A DNA stretch of 50,937 nucleotides from JBOGEB01 sp050743125 (GTDB lineage: Bacteria; Actinomycetota; Nitriliruptoria; Euzebyales; Egibacteraceae): NCBI GenBank assembly GCA_050743125.1, contig JBOGEB010000010.1, positions 1 through 50,937 of the forward strand, given 5' to 3'. Position numbers and translations under genes: made by a program. Positions 1 to 6,728 of the stretch are shown in pieces (positions within the stretch are counted from its first letter, which is position 1; the number at the start of each line of letters is the position of its first letter). A model generated the notes under the pieces. It worked only from the letters and a program-made list of their open reading frames with translations. It ran no database searches and was not told the origin of the DNA.

Positions 1-133
1 CCGAGCTTGCGCGCATCCCACTGGTACGCAGGGTGTTTCGGCAACGGTGAGGTGGCTAGGTTGTGGTTCAACCGGCCGAGGCGGTGGTTCGGGCGCCCCT
101 TCCTGCGCATCTGTGTCGGCGGGCGGGGCGGGG

Positions 134-435
134 TCAGGTCTGCGCAACGGCCTGTGTGCCGACGGTAGGGCGGGAGGGAGCCGTCTCGCCGAGCAGTGAC
201 CCGGCCTGCTTGGGGCGAAGGAGATCCACCCACGTGCCGCCCCACACCCCTGTCTTGCTGGCCGGTGGCAAGCGCCCATTCGAGGCATGGGCCGGACACG
301 GGGCAGCCGGCGCACACGGCCTTGGCCCGCTCGGCCTGCTCGACTGCCGGGCCGGTGGCCCCGACCGGGAAGAACAAATCCGGGGTCCATACCGCGACAC
401 GCGGCGCGGCCACGCCATTCGAGGGAGCTCAGCAT
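134..435 (-). pseudogene. WhiB-family regulator, frameshifted
   Basis: WhiB proteins are actinobacterial Fe-S-cluster transcription regulators that act with the primary sigma factor. Starting at the ATG at 435, one frame reads WRGRAACRGMDP. After a shift near 379-385 the next frame reads DLFFPVG, then AKAVCAGCPVSGPCLEWAL. That gives the four family cysteines in the usual C...CxxCxxxxxC order. A second shift near 245-253 is needed to reach GVWGGT, the family's tryptophan-glycine turn. The tail after that turn does not look like a normal basic WhiB tail. The start overlaps the upstream gene's stop (TGATG), which suggests coupling. It is either a true pseudogene or carries assembly errors, since all three neighbouring genes up to 2.0 kb also have frameshifts. 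Family assignment is firm; functional status is not. Confidence 0.8.
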
Positions 436-774
436 CAGTCAGCCTCCGGGGCTGCGGGCACGGCTACACCGTCCGTCACGAGTGACGAGCGGCCCTCGCC
501 TGCCCCGACCACCCAGACCGCGTGGTCGTGCCCGGCAGGTCTCCGCGGAGACCAGACGACCTCCCATGCCTCGCCGCAGACACGACAGCCCACGTCGAGA
601 CGGCCCTCGACCTTGAGGGCGGCGATCGGCAGGACGACCCACCCGAGGCAGCAGGGGGGTGGGCGACGCCCACTCGTCCTCGTCCCACATCGCCGGCGCC
701 GCATACGAGCCGCCGCCCATCGGGTCGATCGGCGGCGGCTCGGGCGGTACGACGATGGTCAACACCGGGCTCAC
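435..774 (-). pseudogene. Small Cys-x2-Cys protein, frameshifted
   Basis: This is an unrecognised small protein. From a GTG at 774 the first frame gives a proline-rich N-terminus ending in DEDEWASPTPLL. The continuation is in another frame, starting at GWVVLPIAALKVEGRL and ending at the TGA at 435. The shift falls near the run of six to seven G at 651-663, a typical homopolymer error site. The second half contains CRVCGEAWEVVWSP. This C-x2-C-x3-WE pattern is also seen in the two 78-aa proteins at 2049-2285 and 2587-2823 (CPTCAKPWELRYDP), so a shared zinc-ribbon-like fold is possible. The gene is coupled to the downstream WhiB start by TGATG. Function unknown. Confidence 0.5.
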
Positions 775-828
775 GCTAAGCCCGCCGCTCGTGCCCCAGG
801 CGTTTCCCGGGACGTTGGCACTCCCGTA

Positions 829-2009
829 TCAGCCGGTGACGCCCAGCCGTTCGGCGAGCCCTCGCAGACCCGGCGTGCGCGACCGGCGCTCTCGTCTCAG
901 GCACACCCGCACCAGCTCCCGCGCCTTCACGCTGTAACGGACGTCCTCGGGCGAGTGGCGCTCGGCCTCCAGCAGCACCGCCACCGTGGCCGCGTCGTCA
1001 TGGCGGAGCGCATGCGCGCGGGCGATGTCGATGAGGCAGTGGGCGCGCCGCTCCGGGATCGGCAGCTGATCGACCTCGACGTGGTCGGCGAGCCGTACCG
1101 CCTCGACGGCGTCGCCCGACTCCAGCGCCACCGCAACCTCGTGCGCGCCGACGTTAGCCGGACCGAACGCCTCCCAGTAGTCGTTGCGTCCCGGCCCGAC
1201 ACGCTCAGCGGCGGTCCGGGCGTCGCCCAGTAGCTGCCGCGCCCGGGCCAAACCATCCGCGCGGGCGGCCGCGACCGCCTCGGTGAGCTGCAGTGAGCCC
1301 CACAGCGACCATGCCTCCACGCGGGTGGCGTCCGTGGGCGCGATCGCGTCGGCGGCGTCCGAGCACACCGCCCCAGCCTCGTCGAGCCATCCCGCGCGCA
1401 AGAGCGCAAACGCAAGATCACGCGCCGACGCCGCCATCAGCAGCTGGTCGCCGGAGTCCTGCGCAGCGGCAACCGCCCGCTCGGCGGTGAGCAGGACCAG
1501 ATCCCGTGCGCCGGCATCGCGGGCGAAGCGTGCGGTTACGTGATAGGCAGCCGCGACGCACCACCTGGCGCCGGGCACGCCCTGCGCAACGGCTGCTCGC
1601 GCGCCGATGAGCAGCTCAGGGAGAGTGCTCGCGGCCGCCTCGTAGGACCCATTGCAGGTGCGCTGCCCTGGGCACGCAACCGAACGGCGTCAGGTGTCTC
1701 GCGGTCGGCCAGGTGGACCGCGAACAGCGCGCGGCGGATTGCGGGGATGCCGCGCGGCGGGTCGAGGGGTCCGCCGCCGTTCGGCGGCAGCTCCACCCCG
1801 CCGATGAGGTCGCCCGGCTCGACCTTGAGCACGTTGGCGAGCGCCAGCAGGTCGGCGATCTTCTCGACGGTGCGGTCGCCGCGCTCGATGAGGGAGAGCC
1901 ACGGGACGGACCGGCCGACGAGGCCGGCCAGGACCTGCTGGGTGAGCCCGCGGCGGTGGCGCCAGTGGGCGATCCGCTGCCCGACCGGGGCGTCTGGTGT
2001 GTGGAGCAT
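829..2009 (-). pseudogene. XRE-type HTH/TPR regulator, frameshifted
   Basis: The N-terminal ~65 residues form a Cro/C1-type helix-turn-helix (GLTQQVLAGLVGRSVPWLSLIERG). A middle and C-terminal region of TPR-like helices follows (AAAYHVTARFARDAG, ERAVAAAQDSGDQ), the architecture of the ~400-aa actinobacterial XRE-TPR regulators. The reading frame is broken near 1650-1677: the HTH frame runs into nonsense, whereas the next frame continues with SYEAAASTLPELLIGARAAV, the expected family sequence. A single-base error or mutation would explain this. The start ATG at 2009 follows TATGCT by 6 nt, consistent with a leaderless transcript, and lies inside an inverted repeat (separate entry). Such proteins usually regulate themselves and a neighbouring small gene. 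Confidence 0.8.
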
Positions 2010-2041
2010 CCACGCAGCATATTGCGCGGACGCTCCACACA
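1998..2041 (-). promoter_or_regulatory. Leaderless promoter and operator-like inverted repeat of the XRE gene
   Basis: TGTGTGGAGC (1998-2007) and GCTCCACACA (2032-2041) are perfect 10-bp inverted arms 24 bp apart. They bracket a -10-like TATGCT (minus strand, 2021-2016) that ends 6 nt before the ATG at 2009. An arm overlaps the first codons. This layout fits autorepression by the HTH protein at a leaderless promoter; the binding itself is inferred. Confidence 0.55.
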
Positions 2042-2048
2042 GTCTCAG

Positions 2049-2285
2049 CTACTCGATCCACAGCGCGTCGAAGCCGGGTTTGCTCGGGTCGTAGCGGAGC
2101 TCCCAGGGCTTGGCGCAGGTGGGGCAGGGCAGGGTCACGTAGCCGAGGACGGAGAGTTCGCTGAATGGGACGGCGACCTCGCCGTCGCAGCACGGGGTGG
2201 CCGAGTGGCAGTGCTCGTTGTCGATGTGGACGGCCCGGCGCCAGATGCCCGGGCACAGCTGCTCCGGTTTGTCTGAATGATCCAT
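2049..2285 (-). CDS. Small Cys-rich protein, copy 1
   Basis: This 78-aa unrecognised protein has cysteines arranged as LCPG, CHSATPCCDG and CPTCAKPW, plus several histidines, so a small metal-binding (zinc-ribbon-like) fold is likely. It starts MDHSDKPEQLCPG and ends in an acidic FDALWIE. It is about 85% identical to the protein at 2587-2823, and the similarity extends about 75 bp upstream of both start codons. The two genes therefore arose by tandem segmental duplication that included their regulatory region. No domain name can be given. Its position next to the XRE-TPR regulator suggests it could be the regulator's partner gene, as seen for other small proteins beside XRE regulators, but this is inference. 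Confidence 0.65.
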   Translation of the reverse strand: MDHSDKPEQLCPGIWRRAVHIDNEHCHSATPCCDGEVAVPFSELSVLGYVTLPCPTCAKPWELRYDPSKPGFDALWIE

Positions 2286-2586
2286 GCCGGCGAGCCTGTT
2301 CCGACACGCCAGAACCGTCGAGAGTCAGGGCCGGACCTCGGGCGGGGCGAGCCCGGACCCGGGCCGCCGGTGACGTGGTGCGGTTGAGGCGGTTTCCGGT
2401 GAGGAACAAGCCTTGGTCGGCCTTGCAGCGCGGCGCGGCTGTCCTCGAAGGTGGAGATCGGGACGGCAGCCGACGAGGCTTGGAGAGCGGCGGCCATCCC
2501 CGAACAGTTGGCGGGTTCGAGCGCCTGGCCGGGGCTGCAGCAGCGCAGCTGGGCTACCCGCGCTCGGTGAGGGCCCGAGCGGAGCG

Positions 2587-2823
2587 TCAGTCGATCCAGA
2601 GCGCGTCGAGGCCGGGTCTCCACGGGTCGTAGCGGAGCTCCCAGGGCTTGGCGCAGGTGGGGCAGGGCAGCGTCAGGTAGCCGAGGAGGGAGAGTTCGCT
2701 GAGTGGGACGGCGACCTCGCCGTCGCAGCACGGGGTGGCCGAGTGACACTGGTCGTTGTCGATGTGGGCGTTCCGGCGCCAGGTGCCCGGACACAGATGC
2801 TCCGGTTTGTCTGAGTGGTCCAT
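2587..2823 (-). CDS. Small Cys-rich protein, copy 2
   Basis: Paralogue of the preceding gene with the same length (78 aa) and all cysteines kept. Changes are mostly conservative (SELSVLGYV to SELSLLGYL, SKPGF to WRPGL). Preservation of frame, length and cysteines in both copies argues that both are real genes under selection. It is divergent from xdhC, whose -10 box starts only about 95 bp beyond this start codon, so the two genes share a short intergenic region. Function unknown; probable metal-binding protein. Confidence 0.65.
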   Translation of the reverse strand: MDHSDKPEHLCPGTWRRNAHIDNDQCHSATPCCDGEVAVPLSELSLLGYLTLPCPTCAKPWELRYDPWRPGLDALWID

Positions 2824-2918
2824 GCCAGCGAGCCTGCTCGGGAGCGCTGGAGTCGTCGAGAGTCAGGGCTGGACCTCGCGCGGGACGAGTCCAGATCCGA
2901 CCGGTGGCCCGAACCGAT

Positions 2919-2931
2919 TAGCCTGGCAGAT
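2919..2931 (+). promoter_or_regulatory. Leaderless -10 box of xdhC-like gene
   Basis: TAGCCT at 2919-2924 followed by 7 nt and the ATG at 2932. This is the TANNNT spacing of leaderless actinobacterial transcripts. The same TAGCCT-N7-ATG arrangement precedes the gene at 18334. No Shine-Dalgarno sequence is visible. Confidence 0.5.
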
Positions 2932-3708
2932 ATGGACGTGTTCGATGCGCTCGCGCGGGCCCGGGGCAGGGGCGAGCGGGTCGTGCTCGTCACCGTGCTC
3001 GAGGTCGGGGGCGACGCGCCGTCGCACCCGGGGGCGAAGCTCGTCGTCGGCGAAGACGGGGTGGTCGCGGGGACGCTCGGCTGCTCCGAGTTCGACGGCG
3101 CCGGGGTCGACCTGGCCGGCGAGGCCCTGCGGGCCGGTGCCCCGGTCCGCCGCCTGCTCGAGTTCGGCGCCCACGGCCTCGAGCGCACGCTGGAGCTGTT
3201 CGCCGAGGTCCACACCCCTGAGCCTGCGGTCATCGTGCTCGGCGCCAACCCGGTCGCCCGCGCGGTCGCCGACTTCGCTCGCGCGATCGGCCGGCGGGTC
3301 GTGCTCGTCGCGCCGGGCGGGGACACGGGCGTGCGCGCCGGCGTCGAGGTGCGGGCTGACGACCCGCCCCGCTACCTGCTCGCCGCGCCACCCGGCCCGC
3401 ACGACGCGGTCCTCGTCAGCGACCACGACGCCCCCTATGTGGAGGAGGCGCTCCGCGTCGCGCTCGCGAGCGAGGCGTTCTTCGTCGGGATGCTCGGCAG
3501 CCGCCGGCACGCTCCCGAGGTCGTGCGCCGGCTGCGGGAGCGACAGACGCCCGAGGCCCACATCGCGCGCCTTCACTCGCCGTGCGGCCTCGACATCGGC
3601 AGCCGCACCCCAGAGGAGATCGCGCTGGCGATCGTCGCCGAGATCGTCGCCACCGAGCGCGGCCGGGCCGGGGGATCCATGAGCATGCACTGGTCAGCCC
3701 AGCCGTGA
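2932..3708 (+). CDS. XdhC/CoxI family protein
   Basis: XdhC/CoxI proteins bind molybdenum cofactor and help insert it into xanthine- or CO-dehydrogenase-type enzymes. The 258-aa product starts at ATG 2932 (MDVFDALARARGRGERVVLVTVLEV). The N-terminal part has the family pattern GGDAPSHPGAKLVV and GTLGCSEFDG (residues ~25-65). The C-terminal half is a Rossmann-like domain starting PAVIVLGANPVARAVADFA. It then carries the family signature LVSDHDAPYVEEALRVAL...FVGMLGSRRHAPEV and a final RLHSPCGLDIGSRTPEEIALAI. No molybdoenzyme subunit gene lies in the window, so it is separated from its client. It overlaps the next gene by 4 nt (GTGA). Confidence 0.88.
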   Translation: MDVFDALARARGRGERVVLVTVLEVGGDAPSHPGAKLVVGEDGVVAGTLGCSEFDGAGVDLAGEALRAGAPVRRLLEFGAHGLERTLELFAEVHTPEPAVIVLGANPVARAVADFARAIGRRVVLVAPGGDTGVRAGVEVRADDPPRYLLAAPPGPHDAVLVSDHDAPYVEEALRVALASEAFFVGMLGSRRHAPEVVRRLRERQTPEAHIARLHSPCGLDIGSRTPEEIALAIVAEIVATERGRAGGSMSMHWSAQP

Positions 3709-4301
3709 TTCCCGATGGCCGCGTCGAGGCCCTGCGCGTGCCGACGCCGCCGGGCTGGGCGCAGGTCGCCCTCGCCGACCTGCCCGCGACGATGAGCGAC
3801 CACGCCCACGCCGAGAAGAAAGCGGCGCTGTCGGCGCTCTCGCTGTTGAGCCGCGAGCCGGGGCGGACGGCGCTCGTGGCCAAGATGGCCAGGCTCGCCC
3901 GCGAGGAGCTCCGCCACCTCGACCAGGTGCTCGCCCACCTGCGCGCCCGCGGCTGGCCGCTCGCGCCGGACCGGCCCGACCGGTACGCCGGCGCGCTGCT
4001 CGCGCTGCGCCGGCGGGGCGGCAGAGGAGACCTCGTCGACCGGCTGCTCTGCGCCGCCCTGATCGAGGCCCGCTCGTGGGAGCGGCTGAGCCTGCTCGGC
4101 GAGGCGCTCGCCTCGACCGGGCACGACCTCGCCGCCTTCTACACCGAGCTCGCGCGCTCGGAGGCCGGCCATTACCGGCTGTTCGTCGATCTCGCGGTCG
4201 CTGAGTGCCCGGGCGAGGACGTGCCGGCCCGCCTGGGCGAGCTCGCCGAGGCCGAGGCCACGATCGTCCTGGGCCTGCCACACGAGCCACGCGTCCACTG
4301 A
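3705..4301 (+). CDS. tRNA-(ms2io6A)-hydroxylase-like diiron protein (MiaE family)
   Basis: MiaE is a ferritin-like diiron monooxygenase that hydroxylates the isopentenyl group of ms2i6A37 in tRNA. The 198-aa product has the family motifs in order: DHAHAEKKAALSALSLL (first iron-ligand Glu), REELRHLDQVL (ExxH), LIEARSWERLSLL and ARSEAGHYRLFVDLA (second ExxH). Length matches MiaE. The start is the GTG at 3705, which overlaps the xdhC stop in GTGA, so translation is coupled; longer upstream starts lie in the xdhC frame region and are not credible. Why a molybdenum-cofactor chaperone is paired with a tRNA hydroxylase is unclear. A different ferritin-like function cannot be excluded. Confidence 0.75.
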   Translation: MIPDGRVEALRVPTPPGWAQVALADLPATMSDHAHAEKKAALSALSLLSREPGRTALVAKMARLAREELRHLDQVLAHLRARGWPLAPDRPDRYAGALLALRRRGGRGDLVDRLLCAALIEARSWERLSLLGEALASTGHDLAAFYTELARSEAGHYRLFVDLAVAECPGEDVPARLGELAEAEATIVLGLPHEPRVH

Positions 4302-4302
4302 C

Positions 4303-4336
4303 GCGGTAGTGGCCCGGCCGCGGTAGTGGCCCGGCC
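4303..4336. repeat. Two exact 17-bp direct repeats
   Basis: GCGGTAGTGGCCCGGCC occurs twice back to back (4303-4319, 4320-4336) in the gap between the convergent miaE-like gene and the exporter permease gene. Each unit contains GGCCCGGCC, and CGGCCGCGG forms at the junction, so it could fold. It may be a terminator remnant or slippage product. Confidence 0.6.
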
Positions 4337-4345
4337 GCGGTTGAC

Positions 4346-5188
4346 CTACTCGATCCGGCGGTACTGACGGACCGCCAGCGCGGAGAAGGCGGCCAGGATC
4401 ACGGCGATCCAGGCCAGCGACGCCAGCACGGGCGCCGTGGTCGGTCCGCCGAGGGTCAGGGCGCGCAGGGCGTCGGCGACGTTGGTCACCGGGTTGACCT
4501 TGACGAACGCCTGCAGCCAGCCGGGCAACGTCTGGGTGGGCACGAACGCGGAGCTGGCCATCGTCAGGGGGAAGACCCAGATGAGCCCCACCGACTGCAC
4601 CGCCTCAGGGTTGCGCACGGTCAGCCCGATGCAGGCCCCAATCCACGCCATCGCCACCCCGAACGCGGTCGCGAGCAGGAACGCGCCCACGACCGGGACG
4701 ACGCCGGTCGAGAAGCGGAACCCCAGCAGCGCGCCCACGGCGACAAGGAGCAGGACGTTGAACGCGCAGCTGGCGGCATCCGAGAGGATCCGGCCGGACA
4801 GCACCGCGGATCGGGCGATAGGCAGCGACCGGAGGCGGTCGACGATGCCGTTGGAGCGGTCGGTGTTCAACCCCATGGCGGTCCCGAAGGCGGTGAACGT
4901 CACGAACTGAACGACGATCCCGGGGACGACGAAGTTGATATAGCCACCGCCGCGGCTGATCGCTCCGCCGAACATGAAGTTGAACAGCAGCAGGAACATG
5001 ATCGGCTGGACGGAGGACCACAGGGCCAGCTCCGGAGTCCGGACGAGATGGAGCAGGTGACGCCGGGCGATCACCAGCGTGTGCGTCACCGCGCGCCGCC
5101 CGCCTGAGCGCGGGCGTGGTCCGGGCAGGACCGTGTCGATGTCTCCTTCGAGCGCAGGCGGGTGGGGGAGGTTGGCGAGGTCGGTCAC
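4346..5188 (-). CDS. ABC-2 type permease (DrrB-like)
   Basis: This 280-aa integral membrane subunit belongs to a two-gene exporter of the daunorubicin-resistance type. Residues ~30-50 (THTLVIARRHLLHLVRTPE) are the usual amphipathic start. About six hydrophobic segments follow, including SSVQPIMFLLLFNFMFGG, VVPGIVVQFVTFTAFG, FNVLLLVAVGALLGF and a final LASLAWIAVILAAFSALAV. The family motif NGIVDRLRSLPIARSAVLSGR sits between segments 2 and 3. Start is a GTG at 5188 overlapping the ATPase stop (GTGA). With the upstream ATPase it should pump hydrophobic compounds or lipids out of the cell; the substrate is unknown. Confidence 0.88.
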   Translation of the reverse strand: MTDLANLPHPPALEGDIDTVLPGPRPRSGGRRAVTHTLVIARRHLLHLVRTPELALWSSVQPIMFLLLFNFMFGGAISRGGGYINFVVPGIVVQFVTFTAFGTAMGLNTDRSNGIVDRLRSLPIARSAVLSGRILSDAASCAFNVLLLVAVGALLGFRFSTGVVPVVGAFLLATAFGVAMAWIGACIGLTVRNPEAVQSVGLIWVFPLTMASSAFVPTQTLPGWLQAFVKVNPVTNVADALRALTLGGPTTAPVLASLAWIAVILAAFSALAVRQYRRIE

Positions 5189-6150
5189 GCGGCGCTCCTT
5201 CCCGGCTCGCCTGGCTCGGCCTTGTGGCCGGTGAGCTGCAAGAAGACGTCGTCGAGGCTCGGCCGGCGGAGCGCCAGGTCGGCGATGGCGATCCCGGCGT
5301 CGTCGAGCCGGCGGACGGCTACGGCGACCAGCGCGGTGTCGTCGACGGGGACCCCGACGAGCCTTGTGTCACGATCGACGCTGGGGGCGCCGCCGGTCAG
5401 CGTGGCCAGCTCGGCCGCCACGGCGTCCACGTCAGCCGGGTCGGCGGGGCGCACCTCCAGAACCTGCCCACCGGTCTGCCGCTTGAGCTCGTCGGACGTG
5501 CCACGGGCGATCACCCGGCCGGCGTCCAGAACGGCGATCTCATCCGCGAGCTGGTCGGCCTCCTCCAGGTACTGGGTGGTGAGCAGCACGGTGGCGCCGT
5601 CCGCGACCAGCTCGCGGATGATCCCCCACATCCCGATCCGGCTGCGCGGGTCGAGGCCCGTGGTCGGCTCGTCCAGGAACAGCACCCGTGGTCGTCCCAC
5701 GAGGCTGGCGGCGAGGTCGAGGCGCCGCCGCATCCCGCCCGAGTACGTCTTGGCCAGACGCCGGCCGGCGTCGGTGAGGTCGAAGCGCTCGAGCAGCGCC
5801 TTCGCGCAACGCCGCGCCTCGGATCGGCCGAGGTCGAGCAGCCGGCCGATCATCTCGAGGTTCTCGAAGCCCGTCAGGCTGCCGTCAACGGCGGCGTACT
5901 GGCCGGTCAGCCCGATCACCGTCCGGACCTGCGCCGCCTGACGGACGACGTCGTAGCCAGCCACGCTCGCTCGCCCTGACGTGGGCGTGAGCAGCGTGGT
6001 GAGGATGCGGACCGCCGTGGTCTTCCCCGACCCGTTCGGACCGAGGAGGCCCAGCACGGTGCCGGAGGGCACCTCCAAGTCGATCCCGTCGAGCGCGCGC
6101 GTCTGCCCGAACGACTTGGCTAGGGCATGCGTCCGAATGGCGATGGTCAT
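5185..6150 (-). CDS. ABC transporter ATP-binding protein (DrrA-like)
   Basis: Nucleotide-binding subunit of the exporter. Visible motifs are Walker A GPNGSGKTTAV, the ABC signature YSGGMRRRLDLAASL, Walker B RVLFLDEPTTGLDPRSR, and a switch-region TTQYLEEADQLADEI. A DrrA-type C-terminal domain ends DLALRRPSLDDVFLQLTGH. I place the start at ATG 6150 (MTIAIRTHALAKSFG), because GGAG lies 6 nt upstream. The in-frame ATG at 6153 would be too close to that site, and longer starts add an unconserved extension. The stop overlaps the permease start (GTGA), so the two genes are an operon. Resistance to an antibiotic or export of a self-made metabolite are both possible. Confidence 0.9.
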   Translation of the reverse strand: MTIAIRTHALAKSFGQTRALDGIDLEVPSGTVLGLLGPNGSGKTTAVRILTTLLTPTSGRASVAGYDVVRQAAQVRTVIGLTGQYAAVDGSLTGFENLEMIGRLLDLGRSEARRCAKALLERFDLTDAGRRLAKTYSGGMRRRLDLAASLVGRPRVLFLDEPTTGLDPRSRIGMWGIIRELVADGATVLLTTQYLEEADQLADEIAVLDAGRVIARGTSDELKRQTGGQVLEVRPADPADVDAVAAELATLTGGAPSVDRDTRLVGVPVDDTALVAVAVRRLDDAGIAIADLALRRPSLDDVFLQLTGHKAEPGEPGRSAA

Positions 6151-6153
6151 CAT

Positions 6154-6462
6154 GCGCTCCGTTTCGGCTGACAGAGGTGAGGCGGCGCCCTGACCGCCTG
6201 ATACGGCTTCCATTGCCCGCGAACGCGGATCCCGCTTGCTGTTGCTATGACGCTCGGCGTGGCTCAGCGGTTGCACGATGGCGCCACCATCTGCCCGGCA
6301 TCCATTCCCCAGACCACCGCGCCTGCGCTCCCTGCTGGCGCTCGGCCTCGACTTGGGCGCCTCGACCTGGGCACGGGAATGGTCGCGTTGCGGTATCTGC
6401 GCCTCACCGTCGGCACCGTGTCGCTACGATCAGCCCGCCCAGGCCCGTCCGGTCCCAAATAC
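6154..6462. other. Intergenic DNA upstream of exporter operon
   Basis: No gene, RNA or clear promoter that I can support. Open frames here have no family pattern and overlap in several frames, as expected for high-GC DNA. Confidence 0.5.
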
Positions 6463-6713
6463 CGTTGTCGTTTGGGCGGTGTTCGCGCTTGTGGCCAGGG
6501 TTCGTCACGCATGCGTGACGAACCCTGGCCATATGACGATTCCTGGCCACAGCGCTGACATGCGTCACGCACGGTCAGAATGGGCTGCTCACGATGACGC
6601 TGGGTCTGCTGCAGGCGGACGCGGCGGGGGTCACTGCGACCAGCGGCCGGCACGCGCTCGAGGCGTGCGGCGCCGGCGCGCCGCGTCACTGCACAGCGGG
6701 AAACAGCAACGTT
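6463..6713. repeat. ~250-bp palindrome-bearing repeat element, copy A
   Basis: Nearly identical to 50685-50934. It holds a perfect 38-bp palindrome at 6493-6530 (arm GGCCAGGGTTCGTCACGCA) and a 3' block of more than 80 bp identical in both copies (from GATGACGCTGGGTCTGCTGC). The ends resemble imperfect terminal inverted repeats: ACGTTGTCGTTT at the left of copy B against ACGTTGCTGTTT read inward from the right. It carries no convincing gene. It could be a MITE-like non-autonomous element or a structured RNA. Confidence 0.75.
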
Positions 6714-6728
6714 ATGTATGCCCAAGCT

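Larger units (their letters stand above)
2049..2902. repeat. Tandem segmental duplication (~315-bp units)
   Basis: Positions 2049-2362 and 2587-2902 align over the gene and about 75 bp of upstream DNA, including the shared string GTCGAGAGTCAGGGC. The copies are offset by 538 bp. The 224 bp between them (2363-2586) contain no gene I can support. Confidence 0.75.

Noticed and set aside
6264..6725. Protein-coding frames inside the ~250-bp repeat (…RHACVTNPGH… and its reverse)
   Set aside because: They are translations of the palindrome in several frames, differ in the flanks between copies and lack ribosome sites.
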